A DNA stretch of 64,000 bases from Cobetia sp. L2A1 (GTDB lineage Bacteria; Pseudomonadota; Gammaproteobacteria; Pseudomonadales; Halomonadaceae), in assembly GCF_009796845.1 (NCBI RefSeq), contig NZ_CP047025.1, positions 1,550,001 through 1,614,000 on the forward strand. The letters run 5' to 3'. Every line of letters begins with the position of its first letter. Position 1 is the stretch's first letter. Under the pieces are notes generated by a model. That model made no database searches. It was not told the DNA's origin and saw only the letters and a program-made list of their open reading frames with translations. Positions 28,338 through 37,568 of this stretch are shown piece after piece. The translations under genes were made by a program, and so were the position numbers.

Positions 28338-29685
28338 CCGCCGCAGCCTTCGTTTTCGCCTGCTCACTCGACTGGGTGGCGTGGCGCTGGCTGTCGTTCT
28401 ACTGGCCTGGTATCTACATGGCTACTTTTTGCACCAGCTGGCACAGGACTTCCTGGGTGAGCGCCTCAAGGATGAAGCGATACATGTCGAGGCGTTGCTC
28501 AAGCAGGGCGATCGACCCGCAGTCGAGCTCCTGACAGCGTCGCGTGAGGAATATCAGGTTTTCCACCACTTCTATGTATTGGGCATTGCAGGTCAGACCA
28601 GCACCTCACATCCCGCCATGCTCAAGACACTGATGCCACTATTGGCTGGCAGAGATGCGCTGTTCACGCTTTCGGATCAACGGCACCCACTACTGGTATA
28701 TCGCCATGCCTTCCAGGTGCGAGGTCAGCCGGCGCAACTGTTGATCGCCGAGAACTTCTCTCCCGTGCAGCAAGGTCTTGAGCGTGTGCACTGGTGGATA
28801 GGAGGCACGGCCATCCTGTTATGGGGCGTATTGGTTTCTCTCAACTTGCTGGCTGTCAGGCGTGGTCTTCGCCCTCTAGTGACGCTAGGGCATCAGTTGA
28901 AAGAATTGCAGACGGGTCGCCGCAAGCGAATTGCGCTGGAGGCACCTTCGGAGCTTGATTCGCTGGTCACGCAGCTCAATCATTTATTGGATGAATTCGA
29001 TCGACGTCTGACGCGCTCGCGTGAGTCGGTCGCCAATCTCTCGCATGCGCTCAAGACACCCTTGGCAGCACTGGCTCAGGTATTACGAGGTAGACGGCCG
29101 ATTGACGCTGTGCGGCGTACTAAAATGCTAGCGCGTGTCGAGTCGTTACATGCGCAGCTGGCTGCAGAATTACAACGTGCACGCATTGCAGGTCCGCGGG
29201 CTGGCCAGGCGACACGTCCCGTTGAAGAAGCTGAACGGTTGATAGAGATGTTCTGCGGACTGTATCCAGAACGAAGGTTCAGTCTTGAGGTGGCCAGTAG
29301 TGAAGTGAGCCAGTCGAGTAGTGGAGCGTCTAGTTGGGTCAGTATCGAAACTCAGGACTTCACTGAAATGCTGGGCATTGTGCTCGATAATGCTGGCAAG
29401 TGGTCACGTCAGCAGGTGCGTTGTCGGCTGGCGATCAACGCGACCACGCTAAGGCTGACGGTGGACGATGATGGACCCGGTGTGCCACATGAGGAGCATG
29501 ATCGATTGGGGGAGCGTGGTCGTCGATTGGATGAGCGTTATCCTGGCTATGGGCTTGGGTTATCCATTCTCGCCCAGCTCGTGACGCACTATGCAGGCCA
29601 ACTGCACTATTCCAGCGCCCCTGAAGGAGGATTGCGGGTCGAGATGACTCTCCCCGTAAACCAGCCAACACCTATTCAGGCTTGA
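28324..29685 (+). CDS. Sensor histidine kinase of the copper cluster
   Basis: A 453-residue membrane kinase. TM1 is at about 15-34 and TM2 at about 157-177, enclosing a ~120-residue periplasmic sensor; then a HAMP-like linker, the H-box NLSHALKTPLAAL with His241, the N-box VLDNAGKWS and the G-box DDDGPGVP. The start is TTG 28324 inside the response-regulator gene, with AAGGG upstream; no ATG precedes TM1. Its partner is the preceding regulator. The signal is presumably periplasmic copper, judged only from the adjacent oxidase genes. Confidence 0.88.
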   Translation: MLHIDRRSLRFRLLTRLGGVALAVVLLAWYLHGYFLHQLAQDFLGERLKDEAIHVEALLKQGDRPAVELLTASREEYQVFHHFYVLGIAGQTSTSHPAMLKTLMPLLAGRDALFTLSDQRHPLLVYRHAFQVRGQPAQLLIAENFSPVQQGLERVHWWIGGTAILLWGVLVSLNLLAVRRGLRPLVTLGHQLKELQTGRRKRIALEAPSELDSLVTQLNHLLDEFDRRLTRSRESVANLSHALKTPLAALAQVLRGRRPIDAVRRTKMLARVESLHAQLAAELQRARIAGPRAGQATRPVEEAERLIEMFCGLYPERRFSLEVASSEVSQSSSGASSWVSIETQDFTEMLGIVLDNAGKWSRQQVRCRLAINATTLRLTVDDDGPGVPHEEHDRLGERGRRLDERYPGYGLGLSILAQLVTHYAGQLHYSSAPEGGLRVEMTLPVNQPTPIQA

Positions 29686-29735
29686 TTCAGGTTTGCGTGG
29701 TGTCATCGCATCATGACTTATTACTGGAGATGGCC

Positions 29736-31496
29736 ATGAAGGGCACGACATCCACGTTTTCCACTTCCCGCCGGCAGCTGCTCAAAACGAGTTCAGCGCT
29801 GGGCCTGGGGGCGATGGCGCTGGGCATGACACCTGCCTGGGCATCGCCTTTGGGACGTGCGGCAGCGGCTTCCCGAACGGTGGAGTCCGGCCCGGAGATT
29901 GCGTTGGCCATCCGCCGGGAAGATCGTCTGGTTGCGGGTCAGCGTACCCGGCCAATCACCATCAATGGCAGTAGCCCTGGCCCGATGGTGCGCCTCAAGG
30001 AAGGTCAAGAGGCAGTGATCCGGGTGACCAACCTGATGGATGAACCTACCTCGATCCACTGGCACGGCATCATTCTGCCGCCTGAAATGGATGGTGTACC
30101 AGGCATCAGCTTTGCGGGTATCGCCCCCGGTGACACCTTTACCTATCGTTTCCCTGTCACGCAAAGCGGTACCTATTGGTATCACAGCCACTCGGGCCTT
30201 CAAGAGCAGGAAGGTCACGCGGGGCCGTTGATCATTGATGCCGCGACTCCCGACGCCTTTCAGTATGACCGTGAGCACGTATTATTACTGACCGATTGGA
30301 CATTCGAGGATCCCAAGAACGTCTTCCGTAATCTCAAGACCATGGAAGGCTACTACAACTTCCAGGAGCGCACCGTGGCGGACTTCTTCGCCGATGTGCG
30401 CCGCAATGGTCTACAAGATACCGTCGAGGCGCGCAGTATGTGGGCTGAGATGCGCATGAGCTCACGTGACATCTCCGATGTGACCGGCAGCACCTATACC
30501 TATCTACTCAATGGCAATGCGCCTGACGAGAACTGGACAGGCCTGTTCCGCCGCGGTGAGACCGTGCGTCTTCGTGTCATCAATGGCTCTGCCATGAGCT
30601 ACTTCGATCTGCGTATCCCTGGACTCAAGATGACAGTAGTTGCCGCTGACGGTCAGCCCGTTCAGCCGGTGCCGGTCGATGAGTTTCGCATCGGTGTTGC
30701 TGAGGCGTATGACGTGCTGGTGACGCCGGAAGATGACAAGGCATACACCATCTTTGCCGAAGCGATGGACCGTAGTGGCTATGCCCGCGCCACTCTGGCA
30801 CCGCGCATGGGCATGCAAGCGAACATTCCTGCACGGCGTGACATTGCCGATCGTGGCATGGAGGCCATGGGTGCGCATGGCAGCATGAATCACTCCAAGA
30901 TGGCAGGTATGGACCACTCCAAGATGGCCGACATGGATCATTCCGAGATGGCAGGCATGGATCACTCCAAGATGGCCGGTATGCAAGGCGAAGCACTGGC
31001 CGCAGGCATGCTGGCGGCAGGTGCCGTGCAGCCGGGGGCACGTTATGACCAAGCGGGTATCGGATTGGACCAGCAGCAACGCCGCGTACTGGTTTATCAG
31101 GACCTCAAGGCATTGGCACCTTGGCCTGATCGGCGCCCCCCGCAACGGGAGATAGAGCTACATCTTACTGGCAACATGGAGCGCTACATGTGGTCATTTG
31201 ATGGCAAGAAATTCAGTGAGGTGAATGGCCCGATTCACTTCAACAAGGATGAGCGTCTGCGCCTGATCCTGATCAACGACACCATGATGGAGCATCCGAT
31301 TCATCTGCATGGCATGTGGATGGAGCTGGAAAATGGTCACGGTGAGATGATTCCCCGCAAGCACACCCTGAACGTCAAGCCAGGAGAGCGCGTTTCTGCG
31401 CTGATCACCGCGGATGCCGAGGGCAGCTGGGCGTTTCACTGCCACCTGCTTTATCACATGGATGCGGGCATGTTCCGCGTGGTCAAGGTTTCCTGA
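29736..31496 (+). CDS. copA: Multicopper oxidase, CopA-type copper resistance protein
   Basis: A 586-residue periplasmic multicopper oxidase that probably oxidises or binds Cu(I). A Tat signal with SRRQLLK (Arg12-Arg13) precedes the mature protein. Copper ligands are present: HWHG, WYHSHSG, HPIHLHGMW and HCHLLYHMDAGMF. A Met/His-rich segment encoded at about 30866-30985 holds four to five repeats of the MDHSKMAG type, as in CopA of Pseudomonas copper operons. ATG 29736 is preferred to ATG 29730 by its spacing to GGAG. copB follows 9 bp later. Confidence 0.93.
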   Translation: MKGTTSTFSTSRRQLLKTSSALGLGAMALGMTPAWASPLGRAAAASRTVESGPEIALAIRREDRLVAGQRTRPITINGSSPGPMVRLKEGQEAVIRVTNLMDEPTSIHWHGIILPPEMDGVPGISFAGIAPGDTFTYRFPVTQSGTYWYHSHSGLQEQEGHAGPLIIDAATPDAFQYDREHVLLLTDWTFEDPKNVFRNLKTMEGYYNFQERTVADFFADVRRNGLQDTVEARSMWAEMRMSSRDISDVTGSTYTYLLNGNAPDENWTGLFRRGETVRLRVINGSAMSYFDLRIPGLKMTVVAADGQPVQPVPVDEFRIGVAEAYDVLVTPEDDKAYTIFAEAMDRSGYARATLAPRMGMQANIPARRDIADRGMEAMGAHGSMNHSKMAGMDHSKMADMDHSEMAGMDHSKMAGMQGEALAAGMLAAGAVQPGARYDQAGIGLDQQQRRVLVYQDLKALAPWPDRRPPQREIELHLTGNMERYMWSFDGKKFSEVNGPIHFNKDERLRLILINDTMMEHPIHLHGMWMELENGHGEMIPRKHTLNVKPGERVSALITADAEGSWAFHCHLLYHMDAGMFRVVKVS

Positions 31497-31505
31497 GGAG
31501 TCGAC

Positions 31506-32291
31506 ATGTCCATTATCTGTATCTCAAGGCATGCCGTTATTGCATCGGCTGCTTCCGCAGCACTGAGCGTCATGCCGCTACTGGCTTACGCTGAAGATGG
31601 TTATGACGCGCCTGCTGACTGGCCCTCGCCGATGGCCGAACATCTACAATGGTCTGCTGCGTTTGATCGACTGGAATACGCCAGTCCCGATAAGGGTAAT
31701 AATGCTCTGGTATGGGATTTTCAGGCTTGGTATGGCAGTGACGTCAATCGACTGTATGTGAAGTCGGAAGGCGAGAATATTCAGGGTGATGGTGAAGACG
31801 CCGAATTTGAGTCACTGGAGTTGTTGTACAGTCGTCTGGTGGCTGACTTCTGGGAATTTCAGGCCGGTATGGGCTACCAGGGTGGCGTGTTCAGTGACGA
31901 TCATGAGGAGAGAGTCTACGGCGTCCTCGGATTCCAAGGCACGGCACCTTACCGGATAGAAACGGATGCAGCGCTTCAGTTCAATGAAGGTGGAATCGTC
32001 ACGGCAAGCATTGAGCTTGAGCATGATGTCCGTCTGACTCAGCGTTGGTACCTGCAACCTCGCAGTGAAATAGTGGTCGCCGCCAATGAATCAGAAGCAT
32101 TGGGTATCGGAAGAGGCGTCAATTCCCTACGCATCGGACTGCGCGCACGCTATGAGATCACGCGGCGATTTGCTCCTTATGTCGGCATGTATTGGGAGCG
32201 TCAATATGGCGCGACCGCTGATATGCAGCGCGCTGAGGGCGAAGAAGTAGAAAATACCGGTGTCGTCGTCGGAGTGAAATTGATGTTTTGA
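31506..32291 (+). CDS. copB: Copper resistance protein B, outer membrane
   Basis: A 261-residue CopB-family outer-membrane beta-barrel. The signal peptide ends near LLAYA (about residue 29). The barrel shows alternating strands from LVWDFQAWYGSDVNRLYVKSEG through RYEITRRFAPYVGMYWERQYG to the terminal GVKLMF. It lacks the long Met-rich N-terminal region of Pseudomonas CopB, so copper storage is probably done by CopA instead. Nine bp after copA; same operon. Confidence 0.9.
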   Translation: MSIICISRHAVIASAASAALSVMPLLAYAEDGYDAPADWPSPMAEHLQWSAAFDRLEYASPDKGNNALVWDFQAWYGSDVNRLYVKSEGENIQGDGEDAEFESLELLYSRLVADFWEFQAGMGYQGGVFSDDHEERVYGVLGFQGTAPYRIETDAALQFNEGGIVTASIELEHDVRLTQRWYLQPRSEIVVAANESEALGIGRGVNSLRIGLRARYEITRRFAPYVGMYWERQYGATADMQRAEGEEVENTGVVVGVKLMF

Positions 32292-32400
32292 TATTGCGTT
32301 GTGGTTTACATGCTGAGTAAAAAATAGAGTGGCAGCAATATATTCAGCGTCATTTCAGACTCAGTGGTTATAGTCTCTTTGCCTCCATAAAGAGGCTATC

Positions 32401-32418
32401 ATGATGAAATCAAGATAA
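32401..32418 (+). other. Five-codon ORF overlapping the next gene start
   Basis: ATG ATG AAA TCA AGA TAA (MMKSR), with SD AGAGG 5-6 nt upstream. Its stop overlaps the ATG of the following gene in a TAATG junction. It supplies exactly the basic n-region missing from the next protein's signal peptide, in a different frame. Confidence 0.45.
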
Positions 32419-32813
32419 TGATGCCGGCAGTCGGTATTGTATTTTCATCAATGGCAGTACAGGCCAATAATACTCAGAATAACCTGCCGTTACTGACGGA
32501 GGGTGTTTTCGATACTCAGGCACTGGTGGCGGGGCAGGTAAAGCGCTATCAGCTTGATATTGAACACCCCATCAGTCTGAAAATCGTAAGCCGACCCTTT
32601 GCAGGGTCTTCCAGTCAGCACAACATGATATCTGCGACATTGCGTGGACCTGATGGCAGTGCCGTTGCAGCAGCCATGGATGCCAATGGTCATTTTGTTC
32701 TGCAGCGCTCAGTCGTCGATGGCCGCTATCAGCTGGAGGTGACCGGGGCATCCAGCAATGGGGCTGCTGACGAAAGTAACAATCAATATTCATTGGGAGT
32801 GTCATTCAATTAA
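32418..32813 (+). CDS. Secreted PPC-like beta-domain protein
   Basis: A 131-residue protein. The h-region and cleavage site of a signal peptide are present (VGIVFSSMAVQA) but the basic start is missing in this frame; it lies in the preceding 5-codon ORF. The mature part resembles a bacterial pre-peptidase C-terminal (PPC) beta-sandwich: GQVKRYQLDI, ISATLRGPDGSAVAAAMD, VVDGRYQLEVTG and YSLGVSFN. No metal motif is evident. Probably transcribed with or after the copper genes. Family call is tentative. Confidence 0.6.
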   Translation: MMPAVGIVFSSMAVQANNTQNNLPLLTEGVFDTQALVAGQVKRYQLDIEHPISLKIVSRPFAGSSSQHNMISATLRGPDGSAVAAAMDANGHFVLQRSVVDGRYQLEVTGASSNGAADESNNQYSLGVSFN

Positions 32814-32979
32814 TTGATAAAAGAGAGGTTTGCGTAAATATAATATTACATGACTATGAATGATGACTTACGTGCTATTCCTGAGTTCCTTGACAGATGC
32901 TCGTATTGACGGCTGGACATTGCTGGCCTTTTTTTAAATTTCCTCGTATTTATCTTGCCAATGAGTATGGAAAAGCCAT

Positions 32980-33783
32980 ATGAAAAAAGTGCTGATCACA
33001 GTAAGTATGACATTATCTCTTTTTGCTGCTATCGGGATTGGAGGAGTGTACTCCGGTGTGATAAATGTCGGTGCGGATAGTCCTCATGAAGGCTGGGTGT
33101 ATGCGTTATTGGATACGGCGCGTACTCGCTCGGTAGAACGACATTCTTCGAATATTGAAGTACCAGATCTGCAGGGGGAGGCATTGATAATGGCAGGAGC
33201 AGGCAATTACGCTGCCATGTGTACCAGTTGTCATCTCGCACCTGACATGCTGGAAACAGAGCTGAGTCAGGGCCTATATCCCCAGCCGCCCAATTTTTGG
33301 CAAGCCGGTGTGAATGATAATCCCGCTGAAAACTTCTGGATCATCAAACATGGGATAAAAGCCAGTGGCATGCCTGCTTGGGGGAAAAGCATGCAGGATG
33401 TCTATATCTGGCAGATGGTGGCATTCATGGATGAACTACCGAGCATGAGCCCGCAGCGTTATCAGACACTGGTGGCGTCAAGTGCTGGCCATCAGCATGG
33501 TGGGGGAGAAACGCCAAGTGCCCATCACGCTAACAATGCGGGCGATTCACATCATGAGATGATGACTGAGACTGTTCAGCAACAAGCACAGGATGCCGAT
33601 GAGGCTTCGGTGAGTCATTCTGCAGATGGGGGTAAAACAGTCAATAACGTCCATCATGGCGAGGCGGCAGTCGCTGCTTCTGCACAAGAGAATACAGCAG
33701 TAGACAGTGAAGCCCATCACAGTGAAGTGCCAACTCAGGATTCGCACTCTCAAGAACCCCATGAGCATTCAAGTGAGCATTGA
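32980..33783 (+). CDS. Cytochrome c with His-rich C-terminal tail
   Basis: A 267-residue membrane-anchored or secreted c-type cytochrome. An N-terminal hydrophobic segment (about 4-27) is followed by one heme site, CTSCH at about residues 81-85; the distal Met probably lies in GIKASGMPAWG. Residues about 170-267 are low-complexity and packed with His, Glu and Ser (QHGGGE, SAHHAN, SHHEMM, EPHEHSSEH), a likely metal-binding tail. Similar cytochromes without the long tail occur in proteobacterial copper islands. SD is weak. Confidence 0.85.
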   Translation: MKKVLITVSMTLSLFAAIGIGGVYSGVINVGADSPHEGWVYALLDTARTRSVERHSSNIEVPDLQGEALIMAGAGNYAAMCTSCHLAPDMLETELSQGLYPQPPNFWQAGVNDNPAENFWIIKHGIKASGMPAWGKSMQDVYIWQMVAFMDELPSMSPQRYQTLVASSAGHQHGGGETPSAHHANNAGDSHHEMMTETVQQQAQDADEASVSHSADGGKTVNNVHHGEAAVAASAQENTAVDSEAHHSEVPTQDSHSQEPHEHSSEH

Positions 33784-34043
33784 TATTCGCTTGTACAACA
33801 TCTCGTGTCGAAATAGCGCTGCGGCCAGATGTCAGACTCTGGTGCTCAAGCCCGCTTTCCGTCGTGCCAGCTCTGTCATGACACGTTGATATGACTGAGC
33901 TGATACGACTGAAGGGCTTGTAAGGAATTGATCGAGATCAAGCTTTCAGGAATCTGGACGATTGGCTACGGAAGGGTGAGTTTTCTACAGAAGATAGCAT
34001 TAGATTTCTCGTATATACTTGCTCGCCTTCACAGGAGGTGAGA

Positions 34044-34370
34044 ATGCAAATAGTAGAGATTTATACTGAAACACGCTTCAATCCCGAGCGTTCCATCCTC
34101 AAGGAGCGGCTCGGGGAGGACTATGTGGTGCAAACCTGTGCTGCGGATGCGCCAAATTTCTGTTTTGAGGTGAGTCAAGGCCGAAATTTCATCTTGGGAT
34201 TTGAAGTGGCAGGTGCTCGTAGTGCGGAGTTTCTTTCGATCATTACCGAAGACTACGTCTATCAACATCCGGGGATATTGCCCGAGGTGCTATCAGAGTA
34301 TTTGAAGAGCCGTGCTCGGCACCCCCTACGTCGTCAGCGCAAAACGTCGCTCACGGCATCTGCTTGCTGA
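34044..34370 (+). CDS. Small protein of unknown function
   Basis: A 108-residue cytoplasmic protein, not recognised. It opens MQIVEIYTETRFNPERSILKE, carries Cys at TCAADAPNFC, and ends in a basic tail (RHPLRRQRKTS). ATG 34044 is set by a perfect AGGAGG 6 nt upstream; GTG 34038 overlaps the SD and is rejected. Stands alone between the copper cluster and the aldo/keto reductase. Confidence 0.7.
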   Translation: MQIVEIYTETRFNPERSILKERLGEDYVVQTCAADAPNFCFEVSQGRNFILGFEVAGARSAEFLSIITEDYVYQHPGILPEVLSEYLKSRARHPLRRQRKTSLTASAC

Positions 34371-34910
34371 GACCTGGCAGTTGATCATGGGTAGCAGATA
34401 CCACCAGTAGCGTATCGCTCACACACACCGTGAGTGTCAGGGTGAGATAGAACAGCAGAGAGGCAGGTAAACGCTCAGACACCGAGCGATGATATGTAGC
34501 AAGCTTACCATTGCGTTCTCATTGCCGCCTCTGCACATGTCATTCTTGGATTGACTCCTTGGCTTGAATCTTTCAGCTTCTGATAGCTGTTCGTATAGCG
34601 TGCGTGGTCTTGGCGCACGCCAAGCGAGCGATAAAGCACTCTGGCCGAAGCTTGTGAAAGTTGACCTGGAGGACTTGCTGCAAGGGCTGGCTTGCTGCGC
34701 GCACCGTACTATAGCGACTGCATGATCATGATCTCACTAATCCACAACTGGCACTGAAGAGGCCACCCGTGGACTGTGGTTGAGCGTGGAGAGTGCAGTC
34801 GTGTATTACGTGTTGGCCGTTGTCAGTCACGACTTGATGACTGATGAATCCTGTTGAAAGGTGCTTGTCGTCTGGTCTGAGCATCCCCCCCAGACATACG
34901 CTAGTCACAA
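34371..34910. other. Long intergenic region without recognisable gene
   Basis: 540 bp with only short ORFs lacking SD (for example leftward 34908-34726). No RNA gene, repeat or recognisable IS end seen. It might be a decayed gene. Confidence 0.35.
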
Positions 34911-34944
34911 CAAAAGAAGGCCTCCCGCGGGAGGCCTTCTTTTG
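34911..34944. terminator. Perfect 34-bp palindromic terminator
   Basis: 17-bp arms CAAAAGAAGGCCTCCCG / CGGGAGGCCTTCTTTTG, flanked by A/T runs. It can terminate the leftward aldo/keto reductase transcript and any rightward transcript. Confidence 0.88.
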
Positions 34945-35081
34945 TTCTTTGTCTGACAGGTACTGACGTTCAGTGCATGAGCCGATGTCTGGTTCATGTG
35001 CACATATGGCATGTACCTGGCAGATCGTGCTGCCTCAGCAAGCCAGGCCCAGGGAGGCGGGCGTGACCTAAGCGACAGCGC

Positions 35082-35888
35082 TTAGTCCCAATCAGGTGCG
35101 AAGTCCGGATTGGCGATGCGCTCACCACGGTCCAGCTCAGCAATCTTCGCCATGTCTTCTCCGGTCAGTGTCATCGAGAAAGCATCGAAATTGCTCTGGA
35201 TGTTCTTCGCCTTGGTGGAGGACGGGAAGGTCACGATGTCCTGCATCTTGAGCCAGGCCAAGGCAATCTGGGCTGGGCTTGCCCCATGGCGTTCGGCGAT
35301 GGCCTTGAGGGTCTCGTCATCCATTACCTTGCCGACGGCCAATGGCATGAAGGCGGTGACCTCGATCCCCAGTTCATGACATTTGTCGATGACTTTACGG
35401 TTCTGCATGAAGGGATGCACTTCGATCTGGTTGGTCAGCAGCTCGTCACGACCCACGATACCCACGGCGCGCTCAAGTTGGTCGCAGGTAAAGTTTGAGA
35501 CGCCGATATGACGCGCCTTGCCTGCGGCCTTCAGCTTGGCTAGAACAGGCAAGTAATCCTCCATCGGCACTTCGTCGTTGGGTGACGGCCAGTGGATCAG
35601 CAGCAGGTCCACATAGTCAGTCTTGAGGCGTTCAAGGCTCTCCTCGACACTCTTTTCCATATCCCCCGGCACTAGGCGGTCGTGCCAGATTTTGGTGGTG
35701 ATGAAGAGCTCTTCGCGCGGGACGCTGCTGTCGGAGATGATCTGTCCGACCTCGGCTTCATTGCCGTAGAACTGGGCGGTATCGATATGGCGATAGCCTA
35801 CTTCCAGTGCCGCATTGAGACTCTGACGCAGAGTGTCACCTTCAAGACGGAAGGTGCCAAAGCCGGGGTTCGGTAGTGTAGTCGACAT
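35082..35888 (-). CDS. Aldo/keto reductase (DkgB-like)
   Basis: A 268-residue NADPH-dependent aldo/keto reductase. The catalytic tetrad is visible: Asp and Tyr in HIDTAQFYGNE, Lys in ITTKIWH, His in LLLIHWPSP; the cofactor loop is PSSTKAKNIQSNFDAF. Length and sequence are nearest to DkgB (2,5-diketo-D-gluconate reductase B, 267 residues), which also reduces methylglyoxal. Start ATG 35888 has AGGAG 7-8 nt upstream; a longer ORF to 36038 is unsupported. Confidence 0.92.
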   Translation of the reverse strand: MSTTLPNPGFGTFRLEGDTLRQSLNAALEVGYRHIDTAQFYGNEAEVGQIISDSSVPREELFITTKIWHDRLVPGDMEKSVEESLERLKTDYVDLLLIHWPSPNDEVPMEDYLPVLAKLKAAGKARHIGVSNFTCDQLERAVGIVGRDELLTNQIEVHPFMQNRKVIDKCHELGIEVTAFMPLAVGKVMDDETLKAIAERHGASPAQIALAWLKMQDIVTFPSSTKAKNIQSNFDAFSMTLTGEDMAKIAELDRGERIANPDFAPDWD

Positions 35889-36134
35889 GTGTGAACTCCT
35901 GTTGAATGTGCCCGAAGAGATGACTGATGGGCACGTATCCATGTGGTGTAGATCAAGAGCTGGGGCTATGAGATCGCCACAACAATGGCATACATGCGCA
36001 TCAGTCCTGTGCCAGTATCGCAACAATGCCGATGACACCGCCTGTCACTCTCTTGCCGGCGCTTGAGGCAAGTGTGTGCCGAATCACCTCAAGGTACGCG
36101 AGTGGCATCTCTCAGTCTCATGCTCCATCAAGGT

Positions 36135-36394
36135 TTATTCGTTGGCAGTGATCACGAATCTGAGCGCACTTGGCTCTCCACGTTTCAGCTCGTCAAGACG
36201 GCTTGTCAGGGCAGTGAAACCATCCACCTGAGGCGCGGGCTGATACATCTTCCTACTCACGATAGCATCTAGCAGGGATTCACCTGCTGCGACCAGTTCT
36301 TCCCAGTCATCGTCGTTACCAGTCCGAGAAACACGAACTCGGTGGTACCGATGACAAAGGCGCTCAGCGTGAGCGCCAGTAAGGCAAGGGGCAT
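36135..36394 (-). pseudogene. Composite scar: MFS transporter start joined to a dehydrogenase-like tail
   Basis: Leftward from ATG 36394 the frame encodes 29 residues typical of the first helix of sugar-efflux-type MFS transporters (MPLALLALTLSAFVIGTTEF), then loses similarity near 36307 and stops at 36269. A second frame, from about 36299 to 36135, reads like a tail end of another enzyme (LVAAGESLLDAIV, then GFTALTSRLDELKRGEPSAL), possibly a medium-chain dehydrogenase. A deletion seems to have fused two gene ends. Neither product should be functional. Confidence 0.5.
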
Positions 36395-36513
36395 TGAGTG
36401 ACGCTCGCATGCGTGTAGTTTGTCGTGCGTTATCTTTGTGATAATCGTAATGAAAAGTGAAATACTTTTGCTGTTTTTGTCGCTAGTTGAGTGGGCACTG
36501 CCTGATGTAGCCG

Positions 36514-36927
36514 CTACGAAGAGGGCGTGAAGCGCTTGGCTAGCCACCAGCCCAGCACCATCGTGATCAGAAAGCCGGCCAGGGGCAGACTCATGGCGCT
36601 ACTCGAGGCGATGGCGGGCCCAGGGCAATAACCACTCAGACCCCAGCCAGTGCCGAAGAATGCTGCACCGGTCAGCAGACGAGCATCGATATCGCGGCGA
36701 GTGGGGAGTTGGAAGCGCTCTCCAAGCATCGGGCCTTCTCGACGCCAGACGAGACGGTAGCCGATAAAGGTGGTAATGACAGCGGCTCCGAGTACGAAAA
36801 TCAACGTCGGGTCCCAGTGACCGGTGACATCCAGAAAGCCAATCACCCGTGCGGGATCTGTCATGCCACTGAGGGTCAACCCCAGGCTGAATATCAGCCC
36901 GGTCACTAACCCGATGACGATCTTCAT
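36514..36927 (-). CDS. YeeE/YedE-type transporter, second half
   Basis: A 137-residue membrane protein with four hydrophobic helices. It carries the family Cys motif GYCPGPA and the typical start GLVTGLIFSLGLTLSGMTDPARVIGFLD. YeeE/YedE proteins move thiosulfate or related sulfur compounds; here the protein is split in two genes, a common arrangement. ATG 36927 is set by GGAGGT upstream and overlaps the stop of the first half by 4 bp, so they are coupled. Confidence 0.88.
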   Translation of the reverse strand: MKIVIGLVTGLIFSLGLTLSGMTDPARVIGFLDVTGHWDPTLIFVLGAAVITTFIGYRLVWRREGPMLGERFQLPTRRDIDARLLTGAAFFGTGWGLSGYCPGPAIASSSAMSLPLAGFLITMVLGWWLAKRFTPSS

Positions 36928-37382
36928 TGTCCACCTCCGGTCAGCGTCCGAGTGACAAGGACGGTCAGCATGGCGACTGTCACGAAGACGGCAGTTGCCA
37001 CGATCGAGCGCGGTGATAGACGTGCCATGCCACAGACTCCATGGCCACTGGTACATCCGCCCCCAATGCCTGTGCCGACCCCAACCAGCACCCCGGCGAT
37101 CATCATTGGCAGCACGCCATTGATGGGGTTACCAATCATGGCGTGGGACTGTGCTGCCACATTGCCCCAGTCGAGATTCAAGATCGTCAATAGCAGCGGT
37201 CCTGACACCAGGCCGATAACGAAGGCGATACGCCAACCACGATCCGTCCCTGCATCGAACAAGGCACCACGCGTGATACCACTGATACCAGCGATACGCC
37301 CCAGAAAGCCCATCAGCATCACAGCTGACACTCCGATCAGCCCCCCGCCCATCAATCCCTTCAGACTGCTAATCGTGTCCAA
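36924..37382 (-). CDS. YeeE/YedE-type transporter, first half
   Basis: A 152-residue membrane protein with about five hydrophobic helices and the conserved motif GGGCTSGHGVCG, whose Cys are involved in sulfur-compound transfer in this family. It partners the downstream 137-residue protein. The neighbourhood lacks a persulfide dioxygenase or sulfur regulator, so the substrate remains open. The start ATG 37382 follows AGGAG. Confidence 0.88.
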   Translation of the reverse strand: MDTISSLKGLMGGGLIGVSAVMLMGFLGRIAGISGITRGALFDAGTDRGWRIAFVIGLVSGPLLLTILNLDWGNVAAQSHAMIGNPINGVLPMMIAGVLVGVGTGIGGGCTSGHGVCGMARLSPRSIVATAVFVTVAMLTVLVTRTLTGGGQ

Positions 37383-37568
37383 TGGTGTACTCCTTGTGTC
37401 ACGAGATGTCTTCGCATTTTATCAGTAGGGAGTGTGGCGCCTTTCTGTCGTTGGCGCTTCATTCGCGGACATCAATTCTTGCGGCCCTTTATCTCACGCC
37501 TCATGACCCCATATGAGAAAAGAGGTGGTTCGGTGACGGGCTATCAAACGTGACGGAAGGGAGCGCTC

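Noticed and set aside
34726..34908. Leftward 60-codon ORF in the long gap
   Set aside because: No SD, no recognisable motif, and it ends against the palindromic terminator.
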